Part shown: positions 10,421 through 23,236 of the stretch, one piece after another | Layout: the number at the start of each line of letters is the position of its first letter | Numbering within the stretch: position 1 is the stretch's first letter | Assembly (NCBI GenBank): GCA_941918925.1 | Contig: OW799233.1 | Location: 114,449,833 to 114,513,832, forward strand | Length of the DNA stretch: 64,000 nucleotides | From: Phyto melanocephala | Taxonomy: Eukaryota > Arthropoda > Insecta > Diptera > Rhinophoridae | Direction of reading: 5' to 3' | Notes under the pieces: model-generated | Databases searched by the model: none | The model's input: only the letters and a program-made list of their open reading frames with translations | What the model was told of the DNA's origin: nothing | Translations under genes and position numbers: made by a program

Positions 10421-12719
10421 AAACCCCCCACGTGATTGGTAAAAGTTCTAATTCATGAAAAATTCTTACTTTGTTGTCATTGGAATGACTTTAGGAAATT
10501 TGACCCTTTTGATGATTTTAAATTTTCCGTTGAAGGTGTTTTAAATTCTCTCATTGTTTATAACATTAAAACATTAGAACCAGTCAATTGATATATCCTA
10601 ACTAAACAGGTAAACTTAATTGTTAACACACACATGTATACACATGCACAGTATGTATTGGAAATGAAACTTTTGATTTATATGCTTTGTTTTTAGTGTG
10701 TTGAGGATTTTCTTAATCTATCACAAATATTGTTGATACTACACTTCAATATTTATTTAAATTTATGATAACTTTTAATTTTTGTTGTCACAGTGTAAGT
10801 TTTTTAATGTTTTATGAAGTGTTTTTTTTATGCAAATTTTATTATAAACAATTATGAGCTTCTAAGCGGCTTATGGGGTTTAAAGTAAAATTCAATGCCA
10901 AGTGACATTTTCTGCTTTGCCTTGTACATTTAAGTAGAGCTAGCTTTTACAAGGTTAAAAGTGAGAAAATAAAAATATTATATATATGACCTTTGACCTA
11001 AGCAACAAAAGGTTGGTTTTTAATAATTATAACGATTGTATGTATCAAATATAATGAAAATAATTATTTAAGAAAATTTCAATTTATATTACTTGTGTTT
11101 AAAAATATTACTTAACTAACGTTTAATATTTTTGCAATGTTGTTGTTTTTTAAAACAACAACAAAAATTTATTGAAGACACTACGTATGTAAACGTAGTT
11201 AACTTACCGTTGACCTTTGTATTGCAATAACAAGTAAATTTTAATTGAACACGTACCTTAAAAGAAAAGATTGAAAATGATTTTCAAATTAATTTTCTAT
11301 TAACAGAATATTTGCAAAATCTTAAGCTAAAGTTTAAATAGACAATTAACATAAAAATTAACAACAATGCATTTCGGTAACAAGATAAAAGCGCAGCAGA
11401 AGAAAATGTAAAAAAAAACTTAACAAGTCAGTAAACTATGACCCCAATCTCAAGTAGACAAAAAGGTAGAAAAGAAATACTAATAGACTTTGCACAAAAA
11501 AATACAACAATAATAAATATGATGAACAACACAAAAGAAATATCTTTAAAATGTGGTTCTTAAATAGAGCTAAAGTGTACTATTGCAGAAAAAATTTAAT
11601 TATTTTTTGACATGTAAACACTTGCAAACCAATTCTCGTTTTTTAAAAAATACTACAGAAATTCTATGTGTATAAGTATATTAAAACAAAAATTATAATC
11701 AGAATAAAAAAGGCTTAGGAAACTCTGCCTACAACTGACTTCTTGAAGTGAGTAGCTAAATGCCAACATACGCATGTATTTAATTCAATCTGCAGCCAAG
11801 CCAAAGTGGTACTGCAAAAGCATAAATGATTTTACAACCTTACAAGTTGTGCTTTAATGAATAGTTAGGAAATCATAATGTAAATAAAAATGCCATCCAT
11901 TAAAGATATTTTTTTACGCAAAGACCCCCAGCCAAACCCATTTTATTTTCTTTATAACTACACAAAAATGCAATGCAATAGAGCTGCAACATCAGCAGCA
12001 CCAGTCGTTTAACTTTATGCAATTTGCTGTAAAAATGGCATAAACTACTATTTATGTTTTATTTGTTAAGTGCAGTGTGTCTGTCTGTCTGTCAGTCAGT
12101 CACTCATACAAGCAGTCAGTAAGTCAGCCAGTCAGTGATTTAGCTATTAAGGCAGTAACCTAAATTAAGGTTAACTGTTAATTTTACGGCTTCTTTTACA
12201 TTACACAACATCGACAGGGTATAAAATCTTTAACAAAACAACATTGTTTTTTTTGCGTAAAAGTGATTTATTATAAACCACACAATACAACGCTTATATC
12301 ACTATTAAAACTAACAATAGTTTAATGTTTTTTCTCAGAGTCTCGACTCTGCCATTGGCGTTGTCATTTCATAAAGTTTTTTAAACTTCAGTTTGATATA
12401 AAACAAGCTCGTCAAGCAAATTCAATCAACCATAAAAATTAAAACAACAACAATCACACATTTTTTAAATACAAATACCAAAAATGACAAACATTAATAT
12501 GGAATTAATTGCGTTTGAACAATTTGTTAAATGAAAAATAACCTAAATGTTACAAAGAGTAAACCATCCATTCATCCCATTTAGACTACTCTGTATGTCG
12601 TTTTTTTGAAAAGAAAATTTTTCATTGTTTGTCTTCTTACAAGAATTTTTTCAAACTTTCTATAACTTTCACCTTTGGTGACAAGAATCATTTCGTTTGT
12701 AATTTTTAAATTATTAATT
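10421..12719. other. AT-rich non-coding stretch
   Basis: No gene or delimited repeat is recognised. A GTCT/CAGT-rich simple repeat cluster lies at about 12074-12137. Confidence 0.55.
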
Positions 12720-12900
12720 TGTGACCCTCAAAGAGGGGCAGTTCGATAGTCCGTTTGTTGGTTGAAATTAACCTTCTGAAGCCGGCATATATTGCAAATA
12801 CCCTTTTGTGGTATCAAACTTCTAGAAATCCTGGTACAAAATCGGTACTGTAAACCAAAAAAGTAGTTCATAATCTTTTGAGATATAAGCAAGCAAATGC
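12720..12900 (+). repeat. Degenerate fragment of the TATACCC/TTCGGC-type repeat
   Basis: The segment with TTGGTTGAAATTAACC, a GTGGTATCAAACTTCTA-like block and GAGATATAAGC follows the same order as 37735-37875 in the copy at 37601-39596. Ends are not recognisable, so this is a remnant. Confidence 0.4.
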
Positions 12901-13825
12901 GACTGCCACTGTTTTTTGCCCGTATTTATTACACAAGTACTGACTTCTTCAACTCTCCGATAATTCACAAATTTGATATATTTTATATACGATATGACTC
13001 TAGGGCTAGTCATAAATAACATAGTAATTTTTAATAAATCGGTAGAAAATCAACAAAGTTATAAGCAACAATTATTAAGAAAAAAATTTTTGTTAAATAA
13101 ATCCAGTTCCTGAAACAAGAAAAAATATAAGATTGCTAGTCGTAGTCTGTTATATGCCCATAGAAAAACTAAAAACCAATTTGAAACTGACTGAGATATA
13201 AGCATCAAAATAGTACTTTCTTAATATTTTTCTAAAATGTTTAAACAACAATCAATTTCTTTAGTTTAAAGACAACTGATAGATTTCATTTTGCTAAAAA
13301 ATTCATTCTGATAAAGTTGCAGACCAAAATTAGAATACAGATCAAGTGACTAGTGTATTAAATGAGTTTAAAAATGTTAATAACTTCATCCCATTCTAAA
13401 AACTAGTCATTAATACCAAATAAGATATGGAAAATATTTGAATTTAATATGACGCCCGGCAATAGATAATTTATTTTCTAAACTCTCAATACTCAATACT
13501 TGTATCAAACAAAAGGGAATACAATACACAACAGAAAAACTCAAAATCTTAAATGGCATCTGAAACAAAATGGTAGATAATAACAATTTGGGTAACTCTA
13601 GCCCAAGCGACACCTTAAAATAAATTATCGGCTTCGTAATGAATTGGTTTCATTTTTGTATATTCCGTTTTTTTGTTGAACTTGAGTTATTACTTGTTTT
13701 AGAAAATAATTCAATTTAATGTTTAATACAAATGAGAAAAATTTTTTTATAGATTGTATGCTCTTATGTTTTTGGTCCCATTCGTTTAAAGATGCTGTCA
13801 CAACCGAACCCAACTAAAAGGCTAA
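12901..13825. other. AT-rich non-coding stretch
   Basis: Nothing is recognised. The short minus-strand open frames at 12822-13022, 13410-13613 and 13625-13813 have no visible domain and no start or splice context. Confidence 0.5.
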
Positions 13826-15009
13826 TTTTAATGTACTTTTATAGCTCAGAATTTATTATTTTGTTATTAACAGTAATCGCTATGGAATAATCTCTTTATA
13901 CTAAAATATGTATGAAGTTATACAAACTTCGATATGCTGGTAGTTTTCGTAATTTTTTTCTTTCAATGAAAGTGGACGTTAAAGTAGGCGTGACTATATA
14001 GTTTCTGCTAATAAATAAAACCAAAATATTTTATTCTTCCAAAAACTTTGTCAATAGAGAAATTACATGAATTTAAGATAAACCGTTATATGGGAGGTAG
14101 GCGTTAAAGTGGGCGTGTCAACTAAATTTTCTAACATAACAATGGCATTGACTAGAAGGATATATGTAGCAAATTTCATCATCATACTTCTAATTTTTTT
14201 GGTTTTATGAGCTTTTAAATTTAACTAACAGTGGATAACCTGAAAAGTGGGCGTTATAGTAGGCGTGTCGAAGTAGTTTCTGCTATTGAATACAACTGAG
14301 ATTATTCAATATAGTCCTTTATTATTACAAAATCTTTATTCATAGAGAAATTATATAAATTTGAGATGAAGCGTTATATGGGAATTGGGCATGTCACATT
14401 TATTTTCCGTTAGTACAAAGCCTTTGACCAACGAGCAATGGCTGCAAAATTTCAGAGTCACACATCTAGTTTTGTCAGTTTTATTACGTTTTAAATTTTT
14501 AATATACAGAAAAATACACTAAACTGTATAAATTTTCGTACGTTTTGATCTATAACTCCTTTCCTAATTCATAGATTTAGTCAATTTTCGAGAAAAACCA
14601 TTGTTTTTACTCGGGAAATATATATTCGAAGTTTCATGGCTCTATGTTAATGCGTTTGAACACAATTCCATTTTATTCGATGTTAGAAGAACACGGTTTT
14701 TTCGACCTACTCTTTCTTTACGAGCTACAACTCTCTTCCTAATATTCCAAATTCAGCCCATTTCAATACCAAACAAACCTTGTGTATAAGAAAGATTCTG
14801 GAAAGATTGAGCCCCCTAGCTTTTCGGTGCGACCTCTATCGTGCTTTCAACAGACGGACAGACAGACGGACGTAGCTAGATCGTCATAAAATCCAACCAC
14901 GATTCAGAATATATATACTTTATGGGGTATAAAATGGCTATTTCGATGTGTTACAAACGAAATGACTAAATGAATATACTCCCACCATTTTTTTGGTGGC
15001 GGGTATAAA
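13826..15009 (-). mobile_element. TATACCC-ended dispersed repeat, copy 1
   Basis: It matches the copy at 22309-23236 over its length: ACAGTAATCGCT near 13871, GTGGACGTTAAAGTAGGCGTG, CACATCTAGTTTTGTCAG, a GACGGACAGACAGACGGACG run near 14850, CTTTATGGGGTATAAAATGG and the end TTTTTTTGGTGGCGGGTATA. The left end has decayed. About 13970-14225 and 14230-14500 are a diverged tandem duplication (each with AAAGTRGGCGT and GTTTCTGCTA blocks) that copy 2 lacks. No transposase frame is seen. Confidence 0.7.
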
Positions 15010-17631
15010 AAATTCGTTTGTGTGCTGAATTGTTTTATTTATGTATGCATGAAGGTTACTTTTGACATGAGGCATTATGAAGAGCAATAACAATTGTTTG
15101 TACCACATAGTGTGACGATTAGAGGTAACGAAACAAGGACTAATCATTCCGTTGGCCCTTAATGTGCTCTAGGCGGAAACCATTGTTGATAAAAAAAAAA
15201 CTTTCACGATTTTTTTACTTCAAATGAAACTTTTTTGTTTATAGACATAACTAATATATATTAAAGTCATATCACTGACATATCACATACGCGAAGTGAA
15301 GTTTGCATTCGCAAAAGTTGCTCCAAATAAACAAAAAATCTTTAATAAATTGTAACAGAAAACAATGTTTCCAAAAACTGTACTAAATTGAAAAGGATGC
15401 ATAAATGTTAGGAACAGAGTGTACCATATCTTCCAACTTTTATCATCTTTTTTATCTTGATAACAAACAACTTATAAGAGGTATTTGTATGTGAGCAGAT
15501 TTATAAAAGTAAATTTTTTAGCAAATTTTTGTTTATTCCGGTTTAGGAAAAAATTTCCTTATTGTGGCACATAAATAATTAATATTTAAAAAATCCTTAA
15601 CAATAAACTTTTTATTCAATAACGATGTAATGTTACATAGTAACGACAACCAAAAAAAATAAAAAATTTTAAAACCTTATAACAACTTCTATTAAAAATT
15701 AATCAAAAAAAAACAAAAATAATAATAATATAATTCCGTTAAATTGGGTCTCGGTCTCTCTTCAAATTACTGCACACAATCAGCTTTTAAATGTCGAAAA
15801 ATTGTATTTTTGGAAACGGCAACACTAGGTTTTACTTTACTGCATTGACTGACATGTGAGTGTTGTGCGAGTACCCACATCTTACTCTTGTTGTGTTGTA
15901 TTTAATATTACTGTTCGATGACAAAATGTCTTCTACATTGTAATAAGAAAATGTTGTTGATAATACCCGCTAATGTTATTTGTTGCTAATGTTGTTGTTA
16001 CCGTTGCTGTTGGTTTTGCCTTTTATGTTGCGAATGTTGTATTATTATAACAGTTAACTCCTCTACTACTAAATATGTACGTTTTTTGTTCGTACAATTA
16101 TGCTCGATACATGCATGTGTGGATGGATGAATTGCTGGGGTATTGTTTCTTGGATGAATGTTTGTTATTTTAACAAAAACTGTCAATCAATTTGTTAAAC
16201 GGCTGTCATCGTAAATATTTGTTAATGACAGCAAAATACTATTTATTGTTGCAAAGCAATCTTATAAGACGAATACGACTCTGCAACTACTTTATTGTTG
16301 TGTATAAAAACAAAACAGAAAAATAAAGTTTATTGAAAATAAAAGAAAATTAGGTGAGCATTGTCACACATTCTTACAAAGTTTTTATTTTCCTCGTAAA
16401 CTTAGTAATTTATGACAAACTAATTGTTTGTTCAATTCAATTTGCATTGGATTGCATTAAAAATAATATAAAAAACAATTTACAATAAACATGTAATCAA
16501 TAGTATTAAAATACAATCAATATACTGGTGTGATATGTGCAGGATTGTCTGGGGAATTACAGAAACTCAAAACATTTGCTCACATGCATTGCAGTTTATT
16601 AAATACTTTTAAATTAATAATCAATATATTATAGTACTTAATTGACATTAAAATAATTTATTACATTGTGTTGAAGAATTCATATTAGTTTGTAAGATTT
16701 GCAGATGTATGAATTGCTAGGAATGTTTTTCCAAATTGTTCTATTAAATATAAAGAAATAACCAGAACTGAACAAAAATTTTAAAATCTTTTCACATATT
16801 AAACCACAAATGAGGCTACATGTTATCGTTAATTTAAAATGCACTTTATGTGATAACTTCCATAAATCAACTGCCAGTTAGCGTACATTAATCATATTAA
16901 ATTATATGGTGCGATTGTCCTTCAGTGAGAAGATTAAAAACAAAATCTTTTAAACTTAAACGATTTGTTTTTTTATTTTATAAATGATTTGTTTACAAAT
17001 TTCTGCCACAACAAACCGACAACAAAGCAAAAAAAAACGTGCTGAAACTTTCCATCAACAACAATTGAGAGTGATTCAGAAATTCTCACATAATCGCGCT
17101 AAAATGGCAGGTAGAAGTTAATTTTTCATTATTTCACATTATCAATTTCAAATCACACCTTCTTTTCGGTTATGTTTGAGATTCATTTCATTTTTTTTTT
17201 TCTTTTTTAAATTGCATTATAATGCAAAAAAAAAACACAATCACCTGGTTAATTTATTGCCATTTCCATTTTTGTTAAATTTTATTGTTTCCTTAAAAGC
17301 ATTGTTTCTCAAACTATTTTCAGTAATCCACATTTTATAAAAAATAATTAATAAAAGATATCCAAAAATATTTGCAACTTTTAGGATTTTTTATGTGATA
17401 ATGACTTGGTAATCCGAAAAGTTTAAAAGAATTTAAAATAGTTAACCATGTGATATATTAACGCTATTTAAGTGCCCAAATTTTGAAGGACACTAGAGCA
17501 ACATAACAAAGGGATTTTAGATTAAACATATTTTGCTCTACACAAAAAAAAAAATATTTTTTGTCTGGTACTTTTTGAAAGATGGACATTTTACACACTT
17601 TTGGTTTTTTTTTTAAATTTAAATATGCACA
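15010..17631. other. AT-rich non-coding stretch
   Basis: No gene or delimited mobile element is recognised. The TTG/GTTG-rich area around 15960-16040 gives a short minus-strand open frame (15998-16186) without any domain. Confidence 0.55.
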
Positions 17632-17639
17632 GTGTAAGC

Positions 17640-17845
17640 CAAGGCATATTAATTCATCAGGTTGTCTTGAATCGTCAGCTGATTATTTGTTTCATTACCT
17701 ATTTTAAGCTTTAGCTGTCAAAGTCCATACAAAGAAAACAATTTTTTCTCTTCTCTTCTCTTATTTATTTCAAATGTCATAGTTCATATATAAAAAATAT
17801 AAATTCTCTCTGAACTGCGGTTACCTGATGAATAAATTTGCCTTG
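17640..17845 (-). mobile_element. hAT-type MITE (206 bp)
   Basis: The termini are CAAGGCATATTAATTCATCA and, on the other strand, CAAGGCAAATTTATTCATCA. They are flanked by GTGTAAGC (17632-17639) and GTGTAAAC (17846-17853), a 7/8 match consistent with the 8-bp target duplication of hAT elements. The interior is non-coding. The same element, broken by a Helitron, occurs at 48581-49066. The ends resemble those of the larger MITEs at 4765 and 31156, so the same transposase may have moved them. Confidence 0.85.
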
Positions 17846-17853
17846 GTGTAAAC

Positions 17854-18168
17854 ATTTTAAACTTTGTGCTTCATAGTTGAATTTGAATTTCTAGTTAATA
17901 AAAATCACCTAGATACATTAAAAGGGATTACTCACAGAAGGTTAGAAAGGAAAATGTAAAGGTTAATAGGGGTCATTCACAGAAGGTTAGATACGAGAAG
18001 ATATGTGTAAATAAACTATTTCTCTACTTTAAGAAAATTATAATAGATTTTCGAAATTAAGTAAGAATTTTGTATTTATAAATTATTAATTTATAATTAA
18101 AAAAAAAAAAATCATTTATACGTTGACATTAAGAAAATATTTGACGAAACAGACGCGACCACTAAAAT
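17854..18168. other. Short unique stretch before the LTR
   Basis: The only structure seen is a direct repeat of TCACAGAAGGTTAGA at about 17932 and 17973, spaced about 41 bp. Confidence 0.5.
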
Positions 18169-18172
18169 ATAT

Positions 18173-18699
18173 TGTTACAGATTTATTTTTAAGTAGCTTA
18201 ATTTACATTATAATTTATTTTAGTTGTAGTAGTTTAAGTTACTGTAGTTTTATTTGCATTAGTTTATTTCGCTGGTTGTTCGAACATGATATGAGTTATT
18301 ATGTGCAGCATACTTTTAGGCACGTTTATTATTCCTGCATATTACTTAACGTCTTAATTTAAATGTAACGGTCTTTGAATGTACTAGTGTGTACATACGA
18401 GAACTTTGTCGAATGTTACCGAACACCACTATGTTACTATAAATAGCCGAACAACACAGCTAACATGATCAGTATTACAATAGAGCTTGTAAAGTGTGTA
18501 TCAAAGTGAGTTTGATAATAAAAGTGTATAATAATAAGTGAAATAAGTAAAGTGATATAAAACAATATCCGAGTGTGTTTAAGTAAATAAAGTGCTCTTA
18601 ATTTTATAACGAATTTCAAGTGTTTTTAATTGCAATAAAAGAACTCAAAGTCTATTTAAAGGAAATAAGCCAACGTTTATAAAAGGTATAAACGTAACA
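18173..18699 (+). mobile_element. Solo LTR (527 bp) of an LTR retrotransposon
   Basis: The segment starts TGTTAC and ends GTAACA and is flanked on both sides by ATAT (18169-18172, 18700-18703), a 4-bp target duplication. A TATAAATA box at 18438-18445 precedes TCAGT at 18469-18473 by about 31 bp, the spacing of a fly TATA plus initiator promoter. AATAAA signals follow near 18584 and 18633. This gives a U3-R-U5 order on the plus strand. No primer binding site or gag-pol lies beside it, so it is a recombination-derived solo LTR. ATAT targets are known for the 17.6/297 branch of Gypsy elements, but that assignment is inference. Confidence 0.8.
18438..18473 (+). promoter_or_regulatory. LTR core promoter (TATA box plus initiator)
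   Basis: TATAAATA at 18438-18445 and the initiator-like TCAGT at 18469-18473 mark the likely U3/R boundary of the solo LTR. Whether it is still active is unknown. Confidence 0.6.
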
Positions 18700-18744
18700 A
18701 TATATTAATTTTTGTGCTAATAAATAAATATTTATCCAATAAAG

Positions 18745-18850
18745 ATTTTCTTAATTAATATGTCTGATATTGTAAAGAATACAATGAAAAAATAAGCTTC
18801 TACCGACAGCAGCCGAGTGGAATTCATTTTCGAAACCAGCAACTGTTTTA
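18745..18850 (-). repeat. Dispersed repeat shared with 47896-48104
   Basis: The blocks AGCCGAGTGGAATTCATTTT and CGAAACCAGC, plus the preceding AT-rich segment, match in inverse orientation the repeat around 47940-48050. Its class is unknown. Confidence 0.6.
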
Positions 18851-18949
18851 TCATTAGTATTCTTTAATTGATTCTTTTTATTGTAAATACCATGCACCTA
18901 TGTAATTTGCAAGTTATTAAGAAATAGAATTCGTTTTCTACAAAAGTTA

Positions 18950-19646
18950 TAGCGCTATAGCTTATTCTTATGCTAATGCACATTAGGCTTATACTTTTAA
19001 TGGATGCAAAGGTGACTGATGAATAATTTGAGAGTTTTCCATTGCCCAGAACTGACTACTCTATTTATTCACATATCCATTTAAATGAAAATGTGCCTTG
19101 TCACTTGCGATTTTTTCATGAAAATCGGGGTTGTCAGGGGTGAGTTGTAACATCCTATTGGCGTATGTACGGCGGCGTAAATAGTCTTCTGGAAGAAGCT
19201 CTTGTGTCAACTGAATCTTAAATGCAAAATTGTGGCTAAAGTTGTTCTTTGAGCACAGCGTCGAATTGAGATTGATAGATTGTTTTGAACACTTTCTAGA
19301 ACAGCAGTTATGTTTTCAGCCGATCTTGCAGTACGTTGTGATCCATGCTTGGTCATTTCAGCTGTAGTCCCTCTTTCTTTAAAATCATTCACTTCAAATA
19401 AATAGTGCGTATTGTTGGCACGTTGTTTCCACCAAAAATTTCACATAACTTTCTCATCGTCACAGTAATCGATGATTGATTTTGATAAAATGTTTTAACA
19501 TTTAAAACACGTTGTTTTAACAAATATTTTTCCATAATAAATTTGCCACGTCTCTACTTCACGACTGCCAAATTTGAACAGTCAAGACTAATGTTTACCA
19601 AAATGGCGGCAAAACAAAGTAGTACACCTTCCCGGCGGACACCTTG
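18950..19646 (-). pseudogene. Mariner-like (DD41D-type) transposase remnant with one terminus
   Basis: The start codon is at 19535. Readable blocks in order are MEKYLLKQRVLNVKTFYQNQ, MRKLCEIFGG, RTARSAENITAVLESVQNN, SIRRCAQRT, then after a shift IQLTQELLPEDYLRRRTYAN, FHEKIASDKAHFHLNGYVN and FWAMENSQIIHQSPLHPLK. This spans the helix-turn-helix domain to just past the first catalytic position. In the motif FSDEAHF that position reads IASDKAHF, so the aspartate is kept. A terminus CAAGGTGTCCGCCGGG ends at 19646 beside TA (19647-19648). The other end and the second catalytic half are not recognisable. Stops and shifts make it inactive. Confidence 0.7.
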
Positions 19647-19648
19647 TA

Positions 19649-22142
19649 TGTAAAATTTTATGATTAAAAATTTTCAATCTCATAACTTCCATTAGTGTTA
19701 CTAAAGGGTGGCTCAGTAAGAACGCACTTATAAAATCTTGCGTCATTCTGTGGTGCAAGTAGCAAATCAGAAATTTGTCTAATGTCCCATATGTTTATTC
19801 GGAATTTTAGAAAAAGTTCACCTAAAATATCAACCATTCGAGGAGTGGTCACAAAATTTAAAAAACTGTGTCATTAATGGACAGTACTGTCTCAGTTAGT
19901 AAATTTTTATCGTGATGTTATAACATAGCAGACCAAATCTGTCGCTATGCGTGTTACTGTTTATTAAAAATTTTCGTAACTTTCCTTGAGCTAGAAACCT
20001 ATAGAAAATAGATTTTTGGGGAGATAATGTAATTCTTTGGACACATTGTTTAAGAGAAAAAGAGACAACATTACGTTTTACTAACAAACACACACTTTTA
20101 AACAATTCTGAGAGCTGTGAAGTAAAACAATACAAATCTACATACTAACTGAACTGTAAGACTTAAAATAAAAATTTCTAAACCAAAAAAATCCAGAAGA
20201 AGTTATTCAACGTGATGGCGAAATATTGGATTAAAGTTAAACAATTTTTTTTTAAAAACATCGCATCTCAAGCTTAAATAACAGGACAATGCAGTTATAT
20301 TTAAAAACATAATTATTAAAAAAAATGTTTAAATGAAAAAATATTGCAAATTTTTTTCTTAATTTGAGAATCACTGTGATTACTACTGTTTGTTGGTCGT
20401 TCGGTTATTATTCGAAAATATTTCGATCATTTGTCATTATTAACAAAATGGTTTTTGACACCAGCTTTGTTAATACACATAAGTTTACGTAAGTAAAAAT
20501 AAAATCCTCATAATGACAAAAAAATCAACACAAAAAACATTATTAACAATGGAAAACAAAAAAAAAAAGCAGATAAAACAAAATAAACAAAACTTTCGAA
20601 ACTATCAAAACAATAAACAAAAAAACTTTCTGATTGATCAATGTCATTAACGTTATCTCGCATGGACATGATAGTGCCGCTAATTATATTTAATGACCCC
20701 CCGTTTTGTTGGCATAATGACTTTTTATATTCAAGTTTATCCGTAAAAACACATTTAAAAAAAAAAGAAGTAACAATATAAAGAATCAATAAAATAATTA
20801 TTGTAATTTACTACTAATTTCTCTGCTGTCAAGTAAGTCTGTCTTTTTCAGTGGCTCGATTGTTTTATATACTTTTTTTGCTTCCAACTTTTAAATTTTT
20901 ATTTATTTTTTTTTTAAATCATAAAAATACAAAGAAAAGAAAAGGTGGCAAAACTGTAAAAAAAAACTTGCCATTGTTGTGGCGAGCGACAACCAAATCA
21001 TGCGAGTAAAACCGAAAATGCCATAAAAAATAATTAAAATATTTATTGACAAAGTTTTATTTGATTTTTATGCTAATTTTTGTGTCTACACACGTTTTTA
21101 TGGTCTCCATTTATTCAAATAAAATTTTATTTATTTTTGTTATGGAATTGATTTAATTTTTTTTTATCTTTCTCTTCGACAAAGAGAAGTCAATAAAATT
21201 CGAAGAAACAAAATAGAACCATTAAAAAGTACATTTATAAATTGAGCAGCTTTATGGGTGTGATTAAAAATGATGAACGATTTTATTATAGCATTTTTAA
21301 GGTAGTTGTTTCATGGCTATATTAAATATTGATTTTCGACTGATGAGTGCAAAAAATTTAAATATTTTTCTATATTTTATATCGAAGCTAAAAAAAAGGT
21401 TAAATACAAATTCGAAAATTCAAATGTAAATCGAAAAAAAAAGTTCACACACCTTAACACGAAACGTGTTTGTATATTTTATCATACATTTAGTTTAAAA
21501 CATGCCACTGGCCATATCGATCGATAACAATAACAACAACAAAAATAAATACTTTTAAGCCATACTTTGAGTGCTTTAACAACATACATTAAGCTCTTTA
21601 CATAATTGCCTAATTATATTTAAAAAAAAAAAAAAACATTCAAATATTTGTGCACATTATTTCATTGGCAATACAAAGTCTCTAAAATCTGACCACCATT
21701 ATTTAACTAACAACAACGACTTAAAACTCATACACACACACACACATACAGACAGACTGTTAACGCTGTGCTACCTACATACAGTCAATTTTATGGCATT
21801 TATCTCTTCAATGTCTATTTTATATCTTTCAAATAAATATCAATAAATAACTCAAAGTAAATATTTTGTGCAGATAAAATTTATTACGCAATTTTCCAAT
21901 AAAAGAAAAAAAAAAATTAAAATAAACAACCAAAAATACGATGATGTTTAATTCAAAAACGTTGGCACGACACGATTGAAGTTAACAAACGATTTTAGCA
22001 AGACAAGTTTTTAGTTTAAAACATGAAAAATAAACAAATAAAATATAAAAGTTAAACGATATAAAATTTGGCATGAATTTATTTAAATATATTGTTCATT
22101 CAATCAAATATTTGATTTGGTACCATTAAGTCAAAAGAATAT
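19649..22142. other. AT-rich stretch without a recognised gene
   Basis: Minus-strand open frames at 19664-19852 (ends EPPFSNTNGSYEIENF) and 19896-20135 have somewhat more balanced composition than usual here but no domain I recognise. They may be transposon debris. The rest to 22142 is AT-rich with simple repeats such as a CA run at about 21732-21746. Confidence 0.5.
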
Positions 22143-22306
22143 AAAGGGTTATCCATTTAGTGGTTTTAAATAGCCGGTCTAACATGGCTGTTACATATTG
22201 TCAGCTGAAGAAGTGGCATTTAGTAAAAAGTTTGCCAACTATGAATATGGATAGTTTAACAACCGCGGAACGCACTACAAAAGTGGTGTTTTAAACATGG
22301 TTAGAT
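22143..22306 (+). pseudogene. Possible start of a mariner-like element
   Basis: The block begins TAAAGGGTTATCC, similar in place and style to the AAGGGTGTCCC end of the element at 52502-53438. It leads to an ATG with MDSLTTAERTTKVVF, resembling the N-terminus of such transposases. It breaks where the TATACCC repeat begins at 22309, and I could not follow the protein beyond that repeat. The call is tentative. Confidence 0.35.
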
Positions 22307-22308
22307 CA

Positions 22309-23236
22309 TTATATACCCACCACCAATTCGATGTACTTTTATAACACAGAACTTAATTTTTTGTTATAAACAGTAATCGCTTTGGAATAAAATCTTAAAA
22401 CAAAAATCTTTGTATAACTTCGATATGCTAGTAAAATGTTTTCGTAAATTTAATCTTTTAGTGAAAGTGGACGTTACAGTAGGCGTGTCAATAAAGTTTC
22501 TGCTAATAAATAAAACTTAGATATTTCAATATAGTCCTTTCTTCTTTCAAAATCTTTATTCATTGAGAAACTATATGAATTTGAGATAAAGCATTATATG
22601 GGAGGTGGGCGTAAAAGTGGGTGTGTTACATTTATTTCTCGTTAGAACAAAGCCTTTCTTCAAAAAGCAATGTTTGCAAAATTTTAGAATCGTGCATCTA
22701 GTTTTGTCAGTTTTGTTAGATTTTAAATTTCAAATATACCGAAATATACACTGGTTTAATATGTGCTGTATAAATGCTCGTACATTTTGATCTAGAGCTC
22801 TTTTCCTAATGCATAGATTTAAGCAATTTTCATGGCAAACTATTTTTTTTTCTCATGAAATATATGTTCGAAGTTTCATGGCTCTACGTTAATGCGTTTA
22901 GACACAATTGAATTTTATTCGTTGTTGGAGAGACATGGTTTTTTTGACCTCCTCTGGCATTACGAGCTATAACTCTCTTCGTAATATTCCGATTTAGCCC
23001 ATACCAAACAAACCTTGTGTATAAGAAAGATTCTGGCAAAATTTGAGGCCCCCAGCGTTTTCCGTCCGACCTCTATCGTGCTTTCAACAGACGGACAGAA
23101 ATAGCTAGATCGTCATAAAATAAAACCGTGATTCAGAATATATATACTTTATGGGGTCTTAAATGGATATTTCTATGTGTTACAAACGGAATGACAAAAT
23201 GCTAATAACCCCACTATTTTTTTGGATGCGGGTATA
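22309..23236 (-). mobile_element. TATACCC-ended dispersed repeat, copy 2
   Basis: It starts TATACCCACCACCAATTCGA and ends TTTTTTTGGATGCGGGTATA, so the ends are inverted repeats (TATACCCRC...). Inside it follows the copy at 13826-15009 but has a single version of the segment that is duplicated there. Shared landmarks are ACAGTAATCGCTT, GTGGACGTTACAGTAGGCGT, TTTCAACAGACGGACAG and ACTTTATGGGGTC. Non-coding. Confidence 0.75.

Noticed and set aside
19664..20135. Minus-strand open frames as a host gene
   Set aside because: They have reasonable composition but no recognisable domain, splice sites or conservation that can be judged here, and lie beside a transposon terminus.
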